Shown here in pieces: positions 11,997-24,115 of a DNA stretch of 64,000 nt. The stretch lies in contig NW_026731943.1 of assembly GCF_028476545.1 (NCBI RefSeq), forward strand, positions 164,501-228,500, in the 5' to 3' direction. The stretch is from Physella acuta. Lineage: Eukaryota > Mollusca > Gastropoda > Physidae. A model generated the notes under the pieces. The model saw only the letters and a program-made list of their open reading frames with translations. It searched no databases and was not told the origin of the DNA. The position numbers were made by a program, and so were the translations under genes. Position 1 is the stretch's first letter; every line of letters begins with the position of its first letter.

Positions 11997-14280
11997 TTAT
12001 ATGTTTATATATAGTTATGTAATTATTCTAGCTATATTACACGTGTATTTTCTTTCCCCATCTTGAAGAGGCTAACGGATGTTCCCTCCCTTCCGACACT
12101 CCCCTTCTCATCCCATCTCCCCATCCATTGATCAGGTAACTCTGGCAGTGTACTATAGTTTCCAGAGTCATGTTGACACAACTCTTCCGTGAGGACTCGT
12201 CCCCTTGTGTGGCTTGCGAGAGTTCAGTCCCTTAGCCTTTGACTACATGACTAAAAACAAAAATTATGAAGACAGAGACAGACATTTATTTTACTGATCA
12301 CATTTGGAACGTGCGTTTGAGGGAGGGGAGATGGTTGATGTGTGGGGGGGGGGGGGGAATTAAGCAAAAACTCAAAACTAAACAAAAAAAAATAAATATC
12401 TCATATTTTTTTTTAATATTATCTTGAATTGAGGTTCGTTAATGTATTCAGTTAAAAATTAAATATCCCATATATTTTTTAATAAAAATATTTTTTTAGA
12501 TTATCTTGAATTGAGGTTACTTTAATGTATTCAGTTAAGAAAGGTCAAATACAATCGAAGAAAATAAGCTGACAATGCTTGAAATATCACCCGGCAAGAA
12601 CCATCCTTAAGATCTCTGTGAACTTTTCAAACTAATCATGATATGAAAGAAAATAACACACGACAATCACACAATAGAATAAACATGATTCGGGGTCATG
12701 AACTTCACTTCAAAACGCTAAGCTCATACCATTTTGTATAACAATGCATAATGAACGCATTTCGTGGCATTTCGGTGCGTTTATATCTTTCAAGTTTTAG
12801 GTGCGCAAAATAGACTTACCCTGCTATTATTTGTCAACAGGTCTATTATTTGAATTAGATGGAACATTATTTTCCCGCTTTGGTGTTGCTTATAACCCAT
12901 AAACACATTGCTAGATTTCTTTATAAAAAAAACAACTCTCGACCTGATGCAGATAACAAAAGTAATTTTTCTTGAATACAATTTTGCTAATCTTGTATTG
13001 CATGCATGAAAATATGGACAACTATGTCTCTCTAATCTGAGCAAGTTTAGATTATATTTTAAGATATAAGCGAATTCTTTTCAATTTAATGATTGAGCAT
13101 TCTCAGAAAAAATATTTTTTTCTGAATACATTTTTTCAACATATAAATGGAAGTTGAAAAAACATACTGCAAATACTTCTTCTGGAAATCAAAGACATAT
13201 TTTGATATTTTGCATTTCAAATTTAAACCGCCAAAATTTACGTTATACTTTTTGAACCCCCATCCCTCTCTTTCCCAACACCCCCTCCCATATCCAGAAA
13301 GTTATCATTATTTATCAGCGACCCCCATTTTGAAAATTCGAGCACCATTACTCTTATTAAACTCAGCTTATTGTTTTGTTTTTAAGTAAATCGATTAAAA
13401 CAATTACATTACACTTTTTTTATGTATCATACTTTTAAAAGATTCTGAATTTCATGCTACTATGCTCTCCTACGTTCATTTACTACTGGGTATTTATCTG
13501 GTTGTATAATCTAAGCAATTAAAAAAAAATTCTGAAAACCTCCCAGGAGAGGCATGATTACACCTGGTATGGCGAGCCTATCATTAGCACTGAGTCCATA
13601 ACACCTCAAATTTAACACCCACCGGCTGTACAATAAGTCATTAATCGCAGACTCCCCCCCCCCCCCCCCCTTCTACTTAGTTACCATGAATTCATATTAA
13701 TTTTCGCATTTTAAATAGATATTGCCTATCTCATGTTTCTGCGACTTCTTTTTATTTTAATCCAAGGCGTCAAGTTGTAATAGTGTAATGTATTATTTAT
13801 CTTTCTTTTTTGTTTTTATACAGTTAAGATATCAACTTATCTTTTGTCGAATATATTTATACATCTCAAGAGATTTGCAAAATGGATAGAAAGTTGTATT
13901 TTTTTTTATATAAGGATTAAAATACTGATTTAATGTATTATCCAATTTCAGCATGCTTCCATTGTATTGTGTACTTATGCTACATCGACACTCTGGCTTC
14001 AACTAAGAGTGCACCCTGGAAGAAATTTCATGTCACAATGTTATCGTAAAATCTTAAATCCTTACCGATTGTCTCCCTCCTGTGGCGTCATAGCTACGCA
14101 AACAATGGTTGCTAGGGTAAACAAAAGCCACGTCAGCGGACGGGTTTTCTGAGCTAGTACGTGGTGAAAAAAATCGACCCGTGCTACGGTAGGGAAGGTG
14201 AGAGCGTAAGATGAGGAGAAGGGGCGGCGGTGGGGGTGAATTCATAATGCAAGGAATTGGACACGCCTTTAGTATGCGTT
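11994..14280. other. Unique DNA with poly-G and poly-C runs
   Basis: No gene or mobile element is recognised. A poly-G run lies at about 12344-12357 and a poly-C run at about 13654-13671. A near-duplicate word, TTATCTTGAATTGAGGTT, occurs at about 12420 and 12503, suggesting a small local duplication. An X-box half site, GTTGCTAGGGTAAAC, lies at 14108-14122 in a GC-richer patch. Confidence 0.45.
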
Positions 14281-14286
14281 GTCACT

Positions 14287-14445
14287 GTGGTGTTGGGATG
14301 GTGTTAGAGCAGGGTTGGGATTCTGGTAGAGTAGGGTCGGGTTGGTGTTAGGGTAAGGTCGGGTTGGTGTTAGGGTAGGGACGGACTGATGTTAGGGTGA
14401 GGTAGGGCTGATGTTAGGGTGAGGTGGGGCTGGTGTTACATAAGA
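14287..14445. repeat. ~23-bp minisatellite with TTAGGGT words
   Basis: About six degenerate units share GGTGTTAGGGT or GATGTTAGGGT followed by RAGGTNGGG. It sits directly upstream of the hexamer array and is similarly G-rich on the plus strand. Confidence 0.85.
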
Positions 14446-14540
14446 TATGACTTGGCGGTCGACAGTGTTAGGGAGTGCTGTACATGGTTTATTCAGAGAT
14501 GCTGGCTTGGTCGTTTTTTTTTCACAGGATTAGAGGATGG

Positions 14541-14892
14541 GATTAGGTTTAGGTTCAGGTTTAGGGGTTTAGGTTCGGGTTTAGGTTCAGGTTCAGGTTT
14601 AGGTTCAGGTTCAAGTTCAGGTTCATGGTTCAGGTTCAGGTTCAGGTTCAGGTTCAGGTTCAGTTTCAGGTTTAGGTTTAGGTTTAGGTTCAGGTTTAGG
14701 TTCAGGTTTAGGTTTAGGCTAAGGTTCAGGTTAAGGTTCAGGTTCAGGTTCAGGTTCAGGTTCAGGTTCAGGTTCAGGTTTAGGTTTAGGTTTAGGTTTA
14801 GGTTTATGTTTATGTTTAGGTTTAGGTTTAGGTTTAGGTTTAGGCTAAGGTTCAGGTTAAGGTTCAGGTTTAGGTTCAGGTTAAGGTTAAGG
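14541..14892. repeat. (TTAGGT/TCAGGT)n hexamer array
   Basis: About 58 hexamers alternate between TTAGGT and TCAGGT with rare TAAGGT. This one-base-drifted hexamer resembles the metazoan telomere unit TTAGGG. The array yields a long Phe-Arg open frame on the plus strand (14419-14904), which is a repeat artefact, not a gene. Confidence 0.95.
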
Positions 14893-14899
14893 TTGTTGT

Positions 14900-15740
14900 T
14901 TTGAGCCAGTCAGAAAATAGGTTAGTCGCGTTAGGTTACGAGCTCCGTTTATGTAGACTACATGGTTGAGTTGAATTAAGTAGTTTAAATTGAGGTTAAA
15001 ATCTAGGTAATGTTTCTGGTTGAGCTTACGTTTACACTTTTTTATTTACATGGGGTGTTTTTTTTAAATAATAGATCTATTGAGACGAGGGCATTCTTAT
15101 TGTTAGTTTGGTGTTCGCGTTTTGTATTAGGTTAGAGTGATCGCTTGCATTATTGTGATGTATAGCATTTATTTTCTACTTTTTAGTTCAATCAGAAAAC
15201 GTGGGTTTTTTAAAACTTTTTTAATGATAATTATATGTGTATGTGAGCTAGGTGTATATGTATGTGTTTATGTATTTATATGTACTATAATTATGTTTGA
15301 GGGTGTTTTGACAAATTTATTGCCAATGGTTACAAAGTAGAGGCATTAAGATTTTAAAATATCGTAAACTATTTTTTAGTGAATGAAAGCCTGGCGTATT
15401 TTCAACTGTTGAACATTCGTTACAAATGAATTTTCTATTTTATTATTTTTTAATTTTTTTTATTCAATAACTTAAAATTCTCTATTTTATTTTAAATACT
15501 TGAAACTCACTATTATCCATCGTTTAGTTTTAAAAATTATTATTGAAGTGTGAAGATTTTTCTTTATATATATCTTTTCTCTTCTAATTTCTTTGAAAAC
15601 CTAGCTTTTGATTTTTATTTTTACTAAATAAAATCTGGGTTTTTTTTTTTTTATTTTTTTTTTTTTCTCATTGAGGAAGATCAAATTTAAAACCAAAGTC
15701 TTTCTTATCCTCTAGTTTATTTTTCTGTATTCCTTTAAAA
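14900..15740. other. AT-rich unique DNA, no gene seen
   Basis: AT-rich sequence with many poly-T runs and no recognisable element. Confidence 0.5.
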
Positions 15741-15761
15741 AAAAAAAAAAAAAAAAAAAAA
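15738..15761. repeat. Poly-A run
   Basis: An A run of about 23 bases. It could be a decayed retroposon tail, but no recognisable retroposon body precedes it. Confidence 0.85.
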
Positions 15762-15829
15762 CCTGCGAGGTTATTTTTGTTCAACCCAGTTACCAGACAG
15801 AGATTAAAGCATTCAGACGAAAATAATCT

Positions 15830-16010
15830 TGTGACCGTTTAGCTGAGTTAGGAAGTAACAGCCTTGTTCGCTTCTACTCCGTTCGCTCGATGACTGCGCC
15901 ATTCTGAAGTGGGGAAATAGAAACATTAAAACAGGAAAACAAAAATCATACGGAACGAAAAATGGTAGACAGCGAGGGTATTTTTATCTCATGACGTCAT
16001 CCAGTTGGGG
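15830..16010 (+). promoter_or_regulatory. GC-richer patch with perfect CRE palindrome
   Basis: A non-repetitive patch carries TGACGTCA at 15992-15999. CREB/ATF factors bind this palindrome in animals. No promoter architecture or exon is visible alongside it. Confidence 0.25.
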
Positions 16011-16307
16011 AGAAAATCGATTTTTATTTTTCTTGAAACCGAAAAAAAACATTCACCCGTCAATGACAATGTTAATATATCAATCAGGATAAACCGTCAG
16101 ACATTTCTTTTTTTTTTTAATAAATTCTTATCAGTTTAGATGTATATTTACGATTTCTTTACTTCAAACGTTTGAAATTAATGAGTTGGGGTCCAAGGTA
16201 ATCGTTTAGAACCAAATCTCTGATTTTTATTCTGTGATCTTCCTCTGCAGATGAAGTACTTTGCCCGATATTTTGATCATATTTCAATTTTTTGAGCAAA
16301 TTCTCTC

Positions 16308-16311
<4 letters not shown>

Positions 16312-16349
<38 letters not shown>
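16312..16349. repeat. Poly-A run
   Basis: An uninterrupted A run of about 38 bases in AT-rich DNA. No target duplication or retroposon body is evident. Confidence 0.9.
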
Positions 16350-16351
<2 letters not shown>

Positions 16352-17598
16352 ACTTTTTAGACCTAGTTTGTCAAGCAAACCTAATACGTTTTTAAATGTA
16401 TATTTGTTTTCTTTATTTTGTTTTAAAATATGGGCAATATTTATTTCGGCCTTTCTGCAATTTTTAGTTTAATATTTTTCTTGCCTGAAACCAGTTATCT
16501 ATTGCAATATGGTCATGTTTACTTGTCCATTACAATCTATTAAAATAGATGAAAACGAAAAGGCAATTTTCAGAATACGCCCATCAATATTTATTTTCAG
16601 TTTCTCGACTTTTACCATTTGTTGGCGGATAGCATATATTGTGATTAAATAATTAAATAATACTGCTTAATAAATAAAAGTGGCATTTCCTTCCCTGCAA
16701 TGGTAGGTGTAATTCTTAACTTCGAAAAGTGTTGCGGGGAGGACGCAAAAGTATCATGAATATTACCACAAATCGAGGCATCTAATCAACAGTTTAAGGC
16801 TACAATTAGTATGTTTTAAATGGACGGATAAGAAGAGACTACTGTTTTACCAAAAGCCCATAACACAGCGCGTTGTTAGTTATGCTGATCATTGTGTAAA
16901 ATAGTTGAAACTACTCACGATAATGGTACTCTCGTATTGAACATGTATTACTATTATAAAATTAAAACACAAAAAAAAATTGCTAATAAATCGTTTGGCT
17001 GTTCAGTATTTTGAATATAGCTGTCAAGATTTTTGTTGTTTTAAAAAATAAATTTCTAATTAATTAGTACATTTTAAAAAGTGTGTAGGATGTAACCCTC
17101 CCCTAACCCTTAACCTTCCTTAATCCTTATACTGACGCAACCACTAATCATTCTTAAGGGTAAATTGAGTATCGATACCCGCAAAAAAAAAACCAAACGC
17201 AGTGCGATACCGAACCATCGTGTATTGAATAAGACTCCATTTTTCGTACACATCGTTGGCGTATAAATCCATGAAGCTTGGGGCGTTAACATATTGTGTT
17301 CTGCTGTCTATCTGAATGTTTATTTGATTAAAATATATCGATTTTCTTCAATCTACCCTCGAGATATTAATTAGCAATTAGCAGAAACGTTTACGCCCAC
17401 TTTCTTTATTATCCTCTAAATGAAACTTAAAAAATCAATAACTGATGAAAAATATAAATAGAAATAGTTTCAATATTTTGAAATTTCTGGTAAATGCCTA
17501 TCTGGTTTAAAAATATTTTTCGGATATTTGTAAATGTCAAAAATGTCCAAACTTAGTTGCAGAAATTTTTTTTTAGTTTTAAACAGATGTGATTAGTC
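16350..17598. other. AT-rich unique DNA, no gene seen
   Basis: No coding or repeat signal except a short CCCTAACCCTTAACC telomere-like word near 17101-17115. Confidence 0.5.
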
Positions 17599-17770
17599 AA
17601 AGTTCCTTTTTAAACCTAACGGTCTATGATGCTAGTGAAGTAGAGTTTACCTGTTTCTGTGACCTCAGAAGAGATAGTGTTGTCAGCACTAAGCCCACTC
17701 GCTTTTATTTTCTCTAACGTGAATTAGGTACCCATTAGAGCTGGGTGGACTCAAGGACATAAGAGATTTT
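17599..17770 (-). mobile_element. Gastropod-type SINE body, minus strand
   Basis: On the plus strand it reads AAAGTTCC, then TAGTGAAGTAGAG, CTGTTTCTGTGACCTC, GTTGTCAGCACTAAGCCCAC, GGTACCCATTAGAGC and TGGGTGGACTCA. This is the reverse order and complement of the copy at 27108. Blocks align along the full body, with several substitutions. The tRNA-like 5-prime head expected for the full element is absent or unrecognisable. Confidence 0.8.
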
Positions 17771-18505
17771 GTTGCGGTATATTTTTTTTAAAAAGTAGGG
17801 AATGGCTATCTTAAAAAGCGAGACATACTTCCCGAACACAATACGACAGTACATCATCAACCAAACTACAATAAAACAAAGTAACCACTCGCTTTGGGAA
17901 CTTCTAAACGTGTTGTCTCTAAAACTACTTCACCTTCGTTTTATCACGGTTAATGAACACATACCAAGACGAGAAATATAAATAGGTTGGGGGGAGGGGT
18001 GGTTAACTTGAAGAATCTCACCAGAGCTGAAATCACGCTAAAATGCAAATGTTACCAGAACGTTCCATTAAGAATCATTAGAGTTTTCTTAAATTAAAAA
18101 CTAGTACTCGAGTGTTTTCAGTCGTTGTTATTATTCACCTGTCTAGAATCTTCCGTGAGATTATCGATAAGGAAGACGGTATTGATTAGGTAAAATGGGA
18201 AAATAAAGTTAAAAGCATGCTAGGGAAAGAGGACTTTGTAAATATGTTGAATGTTTTGTATTATGCGCGGTTCACTGATTAGGCGAGTGTGTTGTGATTT
18301 GTTTTATTTCAGCGTTGACGAGGTTTGGAGGGGACAAAAGATACAATCTCGGGGAAGATGATTCAAATGAACGTGGCTTTAGCTGGAAGCCAATGCATTC
18401 AATTTAGTTTGGTAAAAAGTTGGTTTAATGGTTCTAGAACACGGAACAATTCTGTAAATAAAGAACATCTCTTAATTTTTGTATTTTAAATTACTTGTTA
18501 CATTT
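17771..18505. other. AT-rich unique DNA, no gene seen
   Basis: No recognised feature. Confidence 0.5.
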
Positions 18506-18698
<193 letters not shown>

Positions 18699-18958
18699 AT
18701 GGTGGGGTATTGCTTTTTAAAAACAAAATGAGTCAAATGCAATTAGTTAAGATGATTGTAAAAACAAAATAGATGTTTAAAAAGTAAGTAACAATAGATA
18801 AACATCTTCCCCTTGAAATAAAGTACACATACAATATAATAAAAACGACGAAAAGAATTCTTTAGTAACGCTGATAATACAGTTATCAAACTTTCTTTTT
18901 TTGTCTGTTAAATGAATTATCACCGCTTGATATATAACTAAGCAATATATCGCTTTCA

Positions 18959-19030
18959 TATGCCGAAGTCACAGAAACAGGGGAACTCTACTTCACCTGT
19001 CCTATTGACGAGTAGGTCCAAAAGAATATT
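18959..19030 (+). mobile_element. Gastropod-type SINE body, 3-prime fragment
   Basis: The segment holds ATGCCGAAGTCACAGAAACA, then GAACTCTACTTCACCTGTCC and TGACGAGTAGGTCC. It corresponds to the last third of the body. The upstream two-thirds is missing, so this is a 5-prime-truncated fragment. Confidence 0.7.
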
Positions 19031-19108
19031 GTTACTTGTTGAAAAGGATAAAATATGTGCTAGTACAGTATTGACATGTCTATTGATGTATCAAATGGAG
19101 CTTTAGTA

Positions 19109-19200
19109 TAGGGCTGGTAAGTAAGTTATCAACCAGTTCTACGGCTCAATAAAACCCACATGAGCCATAGAACTGGTTGGCGACCTACTTACCAGCCCTA
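19109..19200. mobile_element. 92-bp hairpin MITE-like element
   Basis: Two 40-bp arms (19109-19148 and 19161-19200) are inverted copies with only about five mismatches and a 12-bp loop. The ends are TAGGGCTGGTAAGTA and TACTTACCAGCCCTA. A TA target duplication, if present, cannot be separated from the arm ends. A related arm, GAACTGGTTGGTGACCTACT with CTTACCAGCC, stands alone at about 40098-40132. This shows the sequence is dispersed rather than a local chance palindrome. Transcribed, it would form a long stem, so a small-RNA precursor is an alternative reading. Confidence 0.75.
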
Positions 19201-19710
19201 TTGTTAAGAGATGACTCTAAAGTCACCTTTCTGGATCAAGTGATGCATGACTTTGTCAAGAATTACTCACGTAGATTTATTCCTAACAATCGATGCACGT
19301 TCAACTCGTAATAGCAGGCCCACCCTGCTGAATATGCACACTGGAACTTAGCCTGAGCTAATAGCTCAGAACTTTTATGACGCCTTTGACAATACACAAT
19401 TATTATAATTCACCCTGACAGATTTTTCTTCAATATCGACGGAAAGCTAACCTTTTAAAATGAGGTGTTATTAAAATATTTCAATGTACTTTTGTTAAAA
19501 TATTTTAAGGCATTTGCACCATTCGATACACGTAGTGTATTCATAACTGAAAACTAGCGGTGGATATAAGAATAGATATCCCATACACAATGATAAGTGT
19601 AAATGCCCTCAACACTAAAACTATTTTTACGAGCGTTTGCAATAGTAAACTTAGTACGGTTCAATACACTTGGATATTTCCTGTGAGGTCTGCATATATT
19701 ATTGTTTTCT

Positions 19711-19712
<2 letters not shown>
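19201..19712. other. Unique DNA, no gene seen
   Basis: AT-rich, non-repetitive DNA with no recognised feature. Confidence 0.5.

Positions 19713-19778
<66 letters not shown>
19713..19778. repeat. (TA)n microsatellite
   Basis: A pure TA array of about 66 bp. Confidence 0.96.
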
Positions 19779-19781
<3 letters not shown>

Positions 19782-19841
19782 AATACATTCCACCACATGA
19801 ACCCAATCCTTACCCTATTACCCCATCCAGCACTTATAACT

Positions 19842-19847
19842 TTATTA

Positions 19848-19924
<77 letters not shown>

Positions 19925-19975
19925 GTTATTATTATTATTATTATTTCTATTATTGTTATTATTATTATTATATTA
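19842..19975. repeat. (ATT)n microsatellite
   Basis: About 130 bp of ATT trinucleotides with scattered GTT and TCT changes near the 3-prime end. Poly-Leu and poly-Ile frames come from this array. Confidence 0.96.
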
Positions 19976-20116
19976 ATACAGTTGTGTTGATTGTAATTAT
20001 GACTTATCTAACAACACTAAACATTAAGCAATTTAAAAAAATCCCACCACCCACGTAAAACTGTCTATATGTCTGTCTTTCAGTCGGCGATGCCTAAAAC
20101 AGCCCTTGTTTATTTT

Positions 20117-20259
20117 TACCCCGTCCCCTCTAGAATACATTAATCCAGTACTATTTGTAATAAAACCTAGTCTGATGACGGTCATTGTACCCCGTCCCCT
20201 CTAGAATACATTAATCCAGTACTATTTGTAATAAAACCTAGTCTGATGACGGTCATTGT
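20117..20259. repeat. Exact 71-bp tandem duplication
   Basis: Two directly adjacent copies, 20117-20187 and 20188-20258, appear identical over their whole length. They start TACCCCGTCCCCTCTAGAAT and end CTGATGACGGTCATTG. Perfect identity implies a very recent event or an assembly artefact. Confidence 0.95.
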
Positions 20260-20269
20260 TCAGACAAAT

Positions 20270-20300
20270 CCCCTCCCCCTCCCCCCCCCCCCCCCCACCT
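20270..20300. repeat. C-rich run
   Basis: A C-run of about 16 bases within a longer CT/C-rich tract. Confidence 0.9.
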
Positions 20301-20743
20301 TCCCCACCCCCGGACGTTGCTGACCTACATTAGGAATGGACATTTGGAAGAAATAGATTGGCAGGCCAGACTGGGTTTTTTTTATTGGATACGGCTTCGT
20401 TCCAAAATTGACACCCCCCCTCCCCCACCCCGTCACTACACCCGTCATCGCTTTCCCTGAAAAATGAGTACATATTGAATATCCAGGGTCGGGGTTGTGG
20501 GCAAAATATTTTAATGAACATTTCTTGATAAATTCGTTTTCATTTTGGCGATTTCCGGAACGCGAAGAGACAAATCTCAACTCACCACATGACAAAACAA
20601 AAAGGCGTAAATGAATTTAGTTTTCTAAATTATGTTTACGTAAGGGGAATTAAAGATTATTACATTGTTATTGCTTACTCGCTAGCTCATTGTGGCACAA
20701 AATGACGCTAAACCTTGAGATTAATACATACATTATTAATATA

Positions 20744-20746
<3 letters not shown>
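20301..20746. other. Unique DNA, no gene seen
   Basis: Non-repetitive; a minus-strand frame here is Gly-rich only because it crosses the C run. Confidence 0.45.

Positions 20747-20792
<46 letters not shown>
20747..20792. repeat. (TA)n microsatellite
   Basis: A pure TA array of about 46 bp. Confidence 0.95.
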
Positions 20793-20795
<3 letters not shown>

Positions 20796-21527
20796 CTTTT
20801 TGAATGAAAACTTCAGATTTCTATAAAATAGTGTATTGAAAATACAACTTCTTTTGCAGCAAAACAATTCCAAACAGCCACAGTCAAGTTATATATATTT
20901 ATGATTTCGGTATTGTTTATGATATATTTTTGTCGAACATATTAAGCTACCGTACAAGTACGAACTATTCATTATTTAAAAAATCAGCCAAAGATATAGC
21001 TTAATCAATAGGCATCGCAAGTTTTTGTAAGCAGACATCTGGTTTTGTGATAGGGAAAATAATATTAATAAAAAATAGATCAATAAATAAAGGCCGAAAA
21101 CTATTTCACGTCTTCCCTCCCTGTCCCACCCCCACCCCCATCACCCTCCCTGCCCACCTCCCATCCCCCTCCTTATTCCCACCCCTCCCCTTCGTTTGTC
21201 CAGACAATTTTTTAATTAAACCCAGCTATTTTCTCCTCTTGTCTCCTACCGTTTCTGCTTCATTTCCTCACAGTCTCTCTAGCCTCAAGGAGTACGACCG
21301 TTCTTCTCACCCACTCTCTCTCCTACTCTCTCTCTCCCTCTCTCTCATCGCCGAGCAGAAGTCTGAATTGCTTATTTCAGAATATCCCATTCTCCATACA
21401 TTTCTATTATTTTCTTTCCACCATTTTCCGATGTAAACTGCCAATCAGAAATTAATACCCCATAAGCCCTGTGTTAACTTATACATCCAGCTCCTCCGTT
21501 GTCGTCTCGCTTATTGTATCTATGTAT

Positions 21528-21529
<2 letters not shown>
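20793..21529. other. Unique DNA then pyrimidine-rich stretch
   Basis: About 21110-21350 is strongly C/T-rich on the plus strand, ending in a (CT)n patch. The plus-strand frame across it is Ser/Pro/Leu-rich and looks compositional rather than coding. Confidence 0.5.

Positions 21530-21609
<80 letters not shown>
21530..21609. repeat. (TA)n microsatellite
   Basis: A pure TA array of about 80 bp. Confidence 0.96.
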
Positions 21610-22261
<652 letters not shown>

Positions 22262-22298
22262 TTTTTTAAAGAATGCAGCTTTGGTAGGTACTATAAGT

Positions 22299-22584
22299 TC
22301 GGCGTGGTCGGGTCGGTAAAACTAATGGCAAAGCTAAACCGAAATGTTCTGAGTTCGAACCCCTTGGCAGATGAAGCTCGATAGCTTGGGAAAGTAACTC
22401 GTATACAAAAACAAACAACTGCTGTTTTGTTGTTTGTTTTTAGTTGGACAAAGGTTATGGAAGCAATTTGAAATTGGAGTCAACGGCTAATATGGCGCAT
22501 AACAAGTTTACACTTAATACGTAATTGTATTGGAACAAATAGTCCTACCATCCTACTTTAGAATTAAGAACGAAGAAGAAGAAG
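22299..22584 (+). mobile_element. tRNA-headed SINE, copy 1
   Basis: The head carries an A-box-like TGGTCGGGTCGG (22305-22316) and a B-box GTTCGAACCC (22353-22362). This is the internal RNA polymerase III promoter layout of tRNA-derived SINEs. The body has CGATAGCTTGGGAAAGTAAC, an ACTGCTGTTTTGTTG stretch, GGTTATGGAAGCAA and AGTCAACGGCTAATATGGCG. It ends in a CGAAGAAGAAGAAG tail. Relatives lie at 35168-35486 and 49750-50043. Total length is about 286 bp. I see no clear target-site duplication. The family name is unknown to me; it needs a partner LINE for mobility. Confidence 0.85.
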
Positions 22585-22885
22585 TGAGAACTGTATGGTA
22601 TTACTCTGTGTTAATATGTTGGAGTGGTAAGATTGAAACCAATAGGAGCTATGACTGATGATACAAATTTGTTTTGTTATATGCATCTTTTTTTTTCGCT
22701 TTTTATAAACATCTACGTTGAGTACTGTGAGTACTGTAAGATATTGCTATATGCCAACATGCTAAATGGGTCAGGTGATATATATAACAGTGATGTAAGT
22801 TTCAGGGACTTAGGACCAATCTACACAGACAAGTCTCGGGGAATCTAAATATAGTTACGAGCAAGACATTTCGATAGCTAGAAAC

Positions 22886-22887
<2 letters not shown>

Positions 22888-22921
<34 letters not shown>
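22888..22921. repeat. Poly-T run
   Basis: A T run of about 34 bases. Confidence 0.95.
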
Positions 22922-22922
<1 letters not shown>

Positions 22923-23456
22923 TAGGCTACAATGATATCTCAGCTTTCTACGACTACTCCTTGTGGCCTAGTCATAAAATGTAAAACACGATAATGATCT
23001 TAGTATGTGTAGTGCATAGGCCTATTTACTAATCGTGGATATCTGACTACAAGCACAAACATGCAAATAATCCAACAACCTGTCACTCAAACACTAAAAA
23101 TAGAACCAAACTTGCGTAAAAGTACCAAAAAAATTCAGTCTTTCATGCGGTCACCCGTCTTGAACCTCCACTCACCTACTCCCCCCCCCCCCCCCCCCAC
23201 CCTGGAGTTCTATTTACTCCCAAAGTTGGCGGGTCACAAGTGGACCCACTCCAGAACCCCATTCGATTTTCCTGACCTGGATCAAAACTGGGATGCTCCA
23301 CCACTACCCCCCCCCCTTTACACATCCACCCCCACCCCTCCCCATCTGCCTCCTACCATAGACAGTGTTATTATATCTGTTCACACCATCCCTCACCCCC
23401 ACCCGCTAGTAATTTGAAGAGCAGTAATCCACAAATAGACGCAATGGTTTATTTTC
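22922..23456. other. Unique DNA with poly-C run
   Basis: A C-run of about 18 bases lies at 23180-23198, and C-rich sequence continues to about 23405. The Pro-rich plus-strand frame here reflects that composition. Confidence 0.5.
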
Positions 23457-23566
23457 TTGTTGTTGCCTCGTTTTGGATCGTTCAGCTGCACGAGTTATGT
23501 TTTCGCGTTGAAAATTGCATGCACGTATAACCGTAATAACCCGGCTAAGCGTATCGTAGATTTACG

Positions 23567-23580
23567 GTTGCCATGGCAAC
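23567..23580. promoter_or_regulatory. Perfect RFX X-box palindrome
   Basis: GTTGCCATGGCAAC is an exact inverted-repeat consensus for RFX-family factors, which control ciliary and other genes in animals. An exact 14-mer is very unlikely by chance in 64 kb. It lies in a non-repetitive patch (about 23450-23690) also spanned by a 78-codon plus-strand frame of no recognised similarity. Confidence 0.5.
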
Positions 23581-23889
23581 GTGTGCTTGCTAATATTCAA
23601 CGTTTCGCAATGCGTGGTATTTTTGATAAACTAACACAATGTCATACTTTTATAAAAAGTGAAATAAACTCGTTGTCTTCATATGTATATTGATTTTCGT
23701 ATAGTTTACTGGCGTCTACAACTAGAATTACATATTAAAGGTCTTTATTAAAACTTACTAGACTATACTAAGTTGTGTGGGGTGTTTTTTTTAATGTTAA
23801 AGGTCTGTGGGTTAACTTTTCATATTGATGACGAAATGACGGAAATCTCAAGTAACTAGTAGACAGAAAGTGTTAAACTAGATTTAGCA

Positions 23890-24115
23890 GACTGTGCTTG
23901 ACTTATGAAGTATAACAACAGGTGACTTATGACTTACAACGATACATGTCGTTTTTGGAAATTGAAAAAAAAAGTTGAGTTATAAGTTATAACAACAAGT
24001 GACTTATGACGTTTAACAAGAGTTGACTTTACAATAGTAGATGCTTTGAGGGATATAATAAGAGTTGACGAATGACAATTTATCACTTGTGGTCTATAAG
24101 AATACTTGACTTATT
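23890..24115. repeat. Degenerate ~27-30-bp tandem repeat
   Basis: Blocks built on GACTTATGACNTATAACAA or AGAGTTGACT recur about seven times with irregular spacing. It looks like an old, eroded minisatellite. Confidence 0.65.

Noticed and set aside
14419-14904. 161-codon open frame rich in Phe-Arg
   Set aside because: It is the translation of the TTAGGT/TCAGGT hexamer array; the periodic residues follow the DNA repeat.
16312-16349. Poly-A run as a processed-gene tail
   Set aside because: No upstream similarity to a gene or retroposon and no flanking target duplication could be seen.
17095-17117. Telomeric CCCTAA-like words (also near 7199, 30721 and 33102)
   Set aside because: Each is only two or three imperfect units, which AT-rich DNA can produce by chance.
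19560-19976. 138-codon frame with poly-Leu end resembling a membrane segment
   Set aside because: The hydrophobic run is the (ATT)n array and the middle is (TA)n; the N-terminal part matches nothing.
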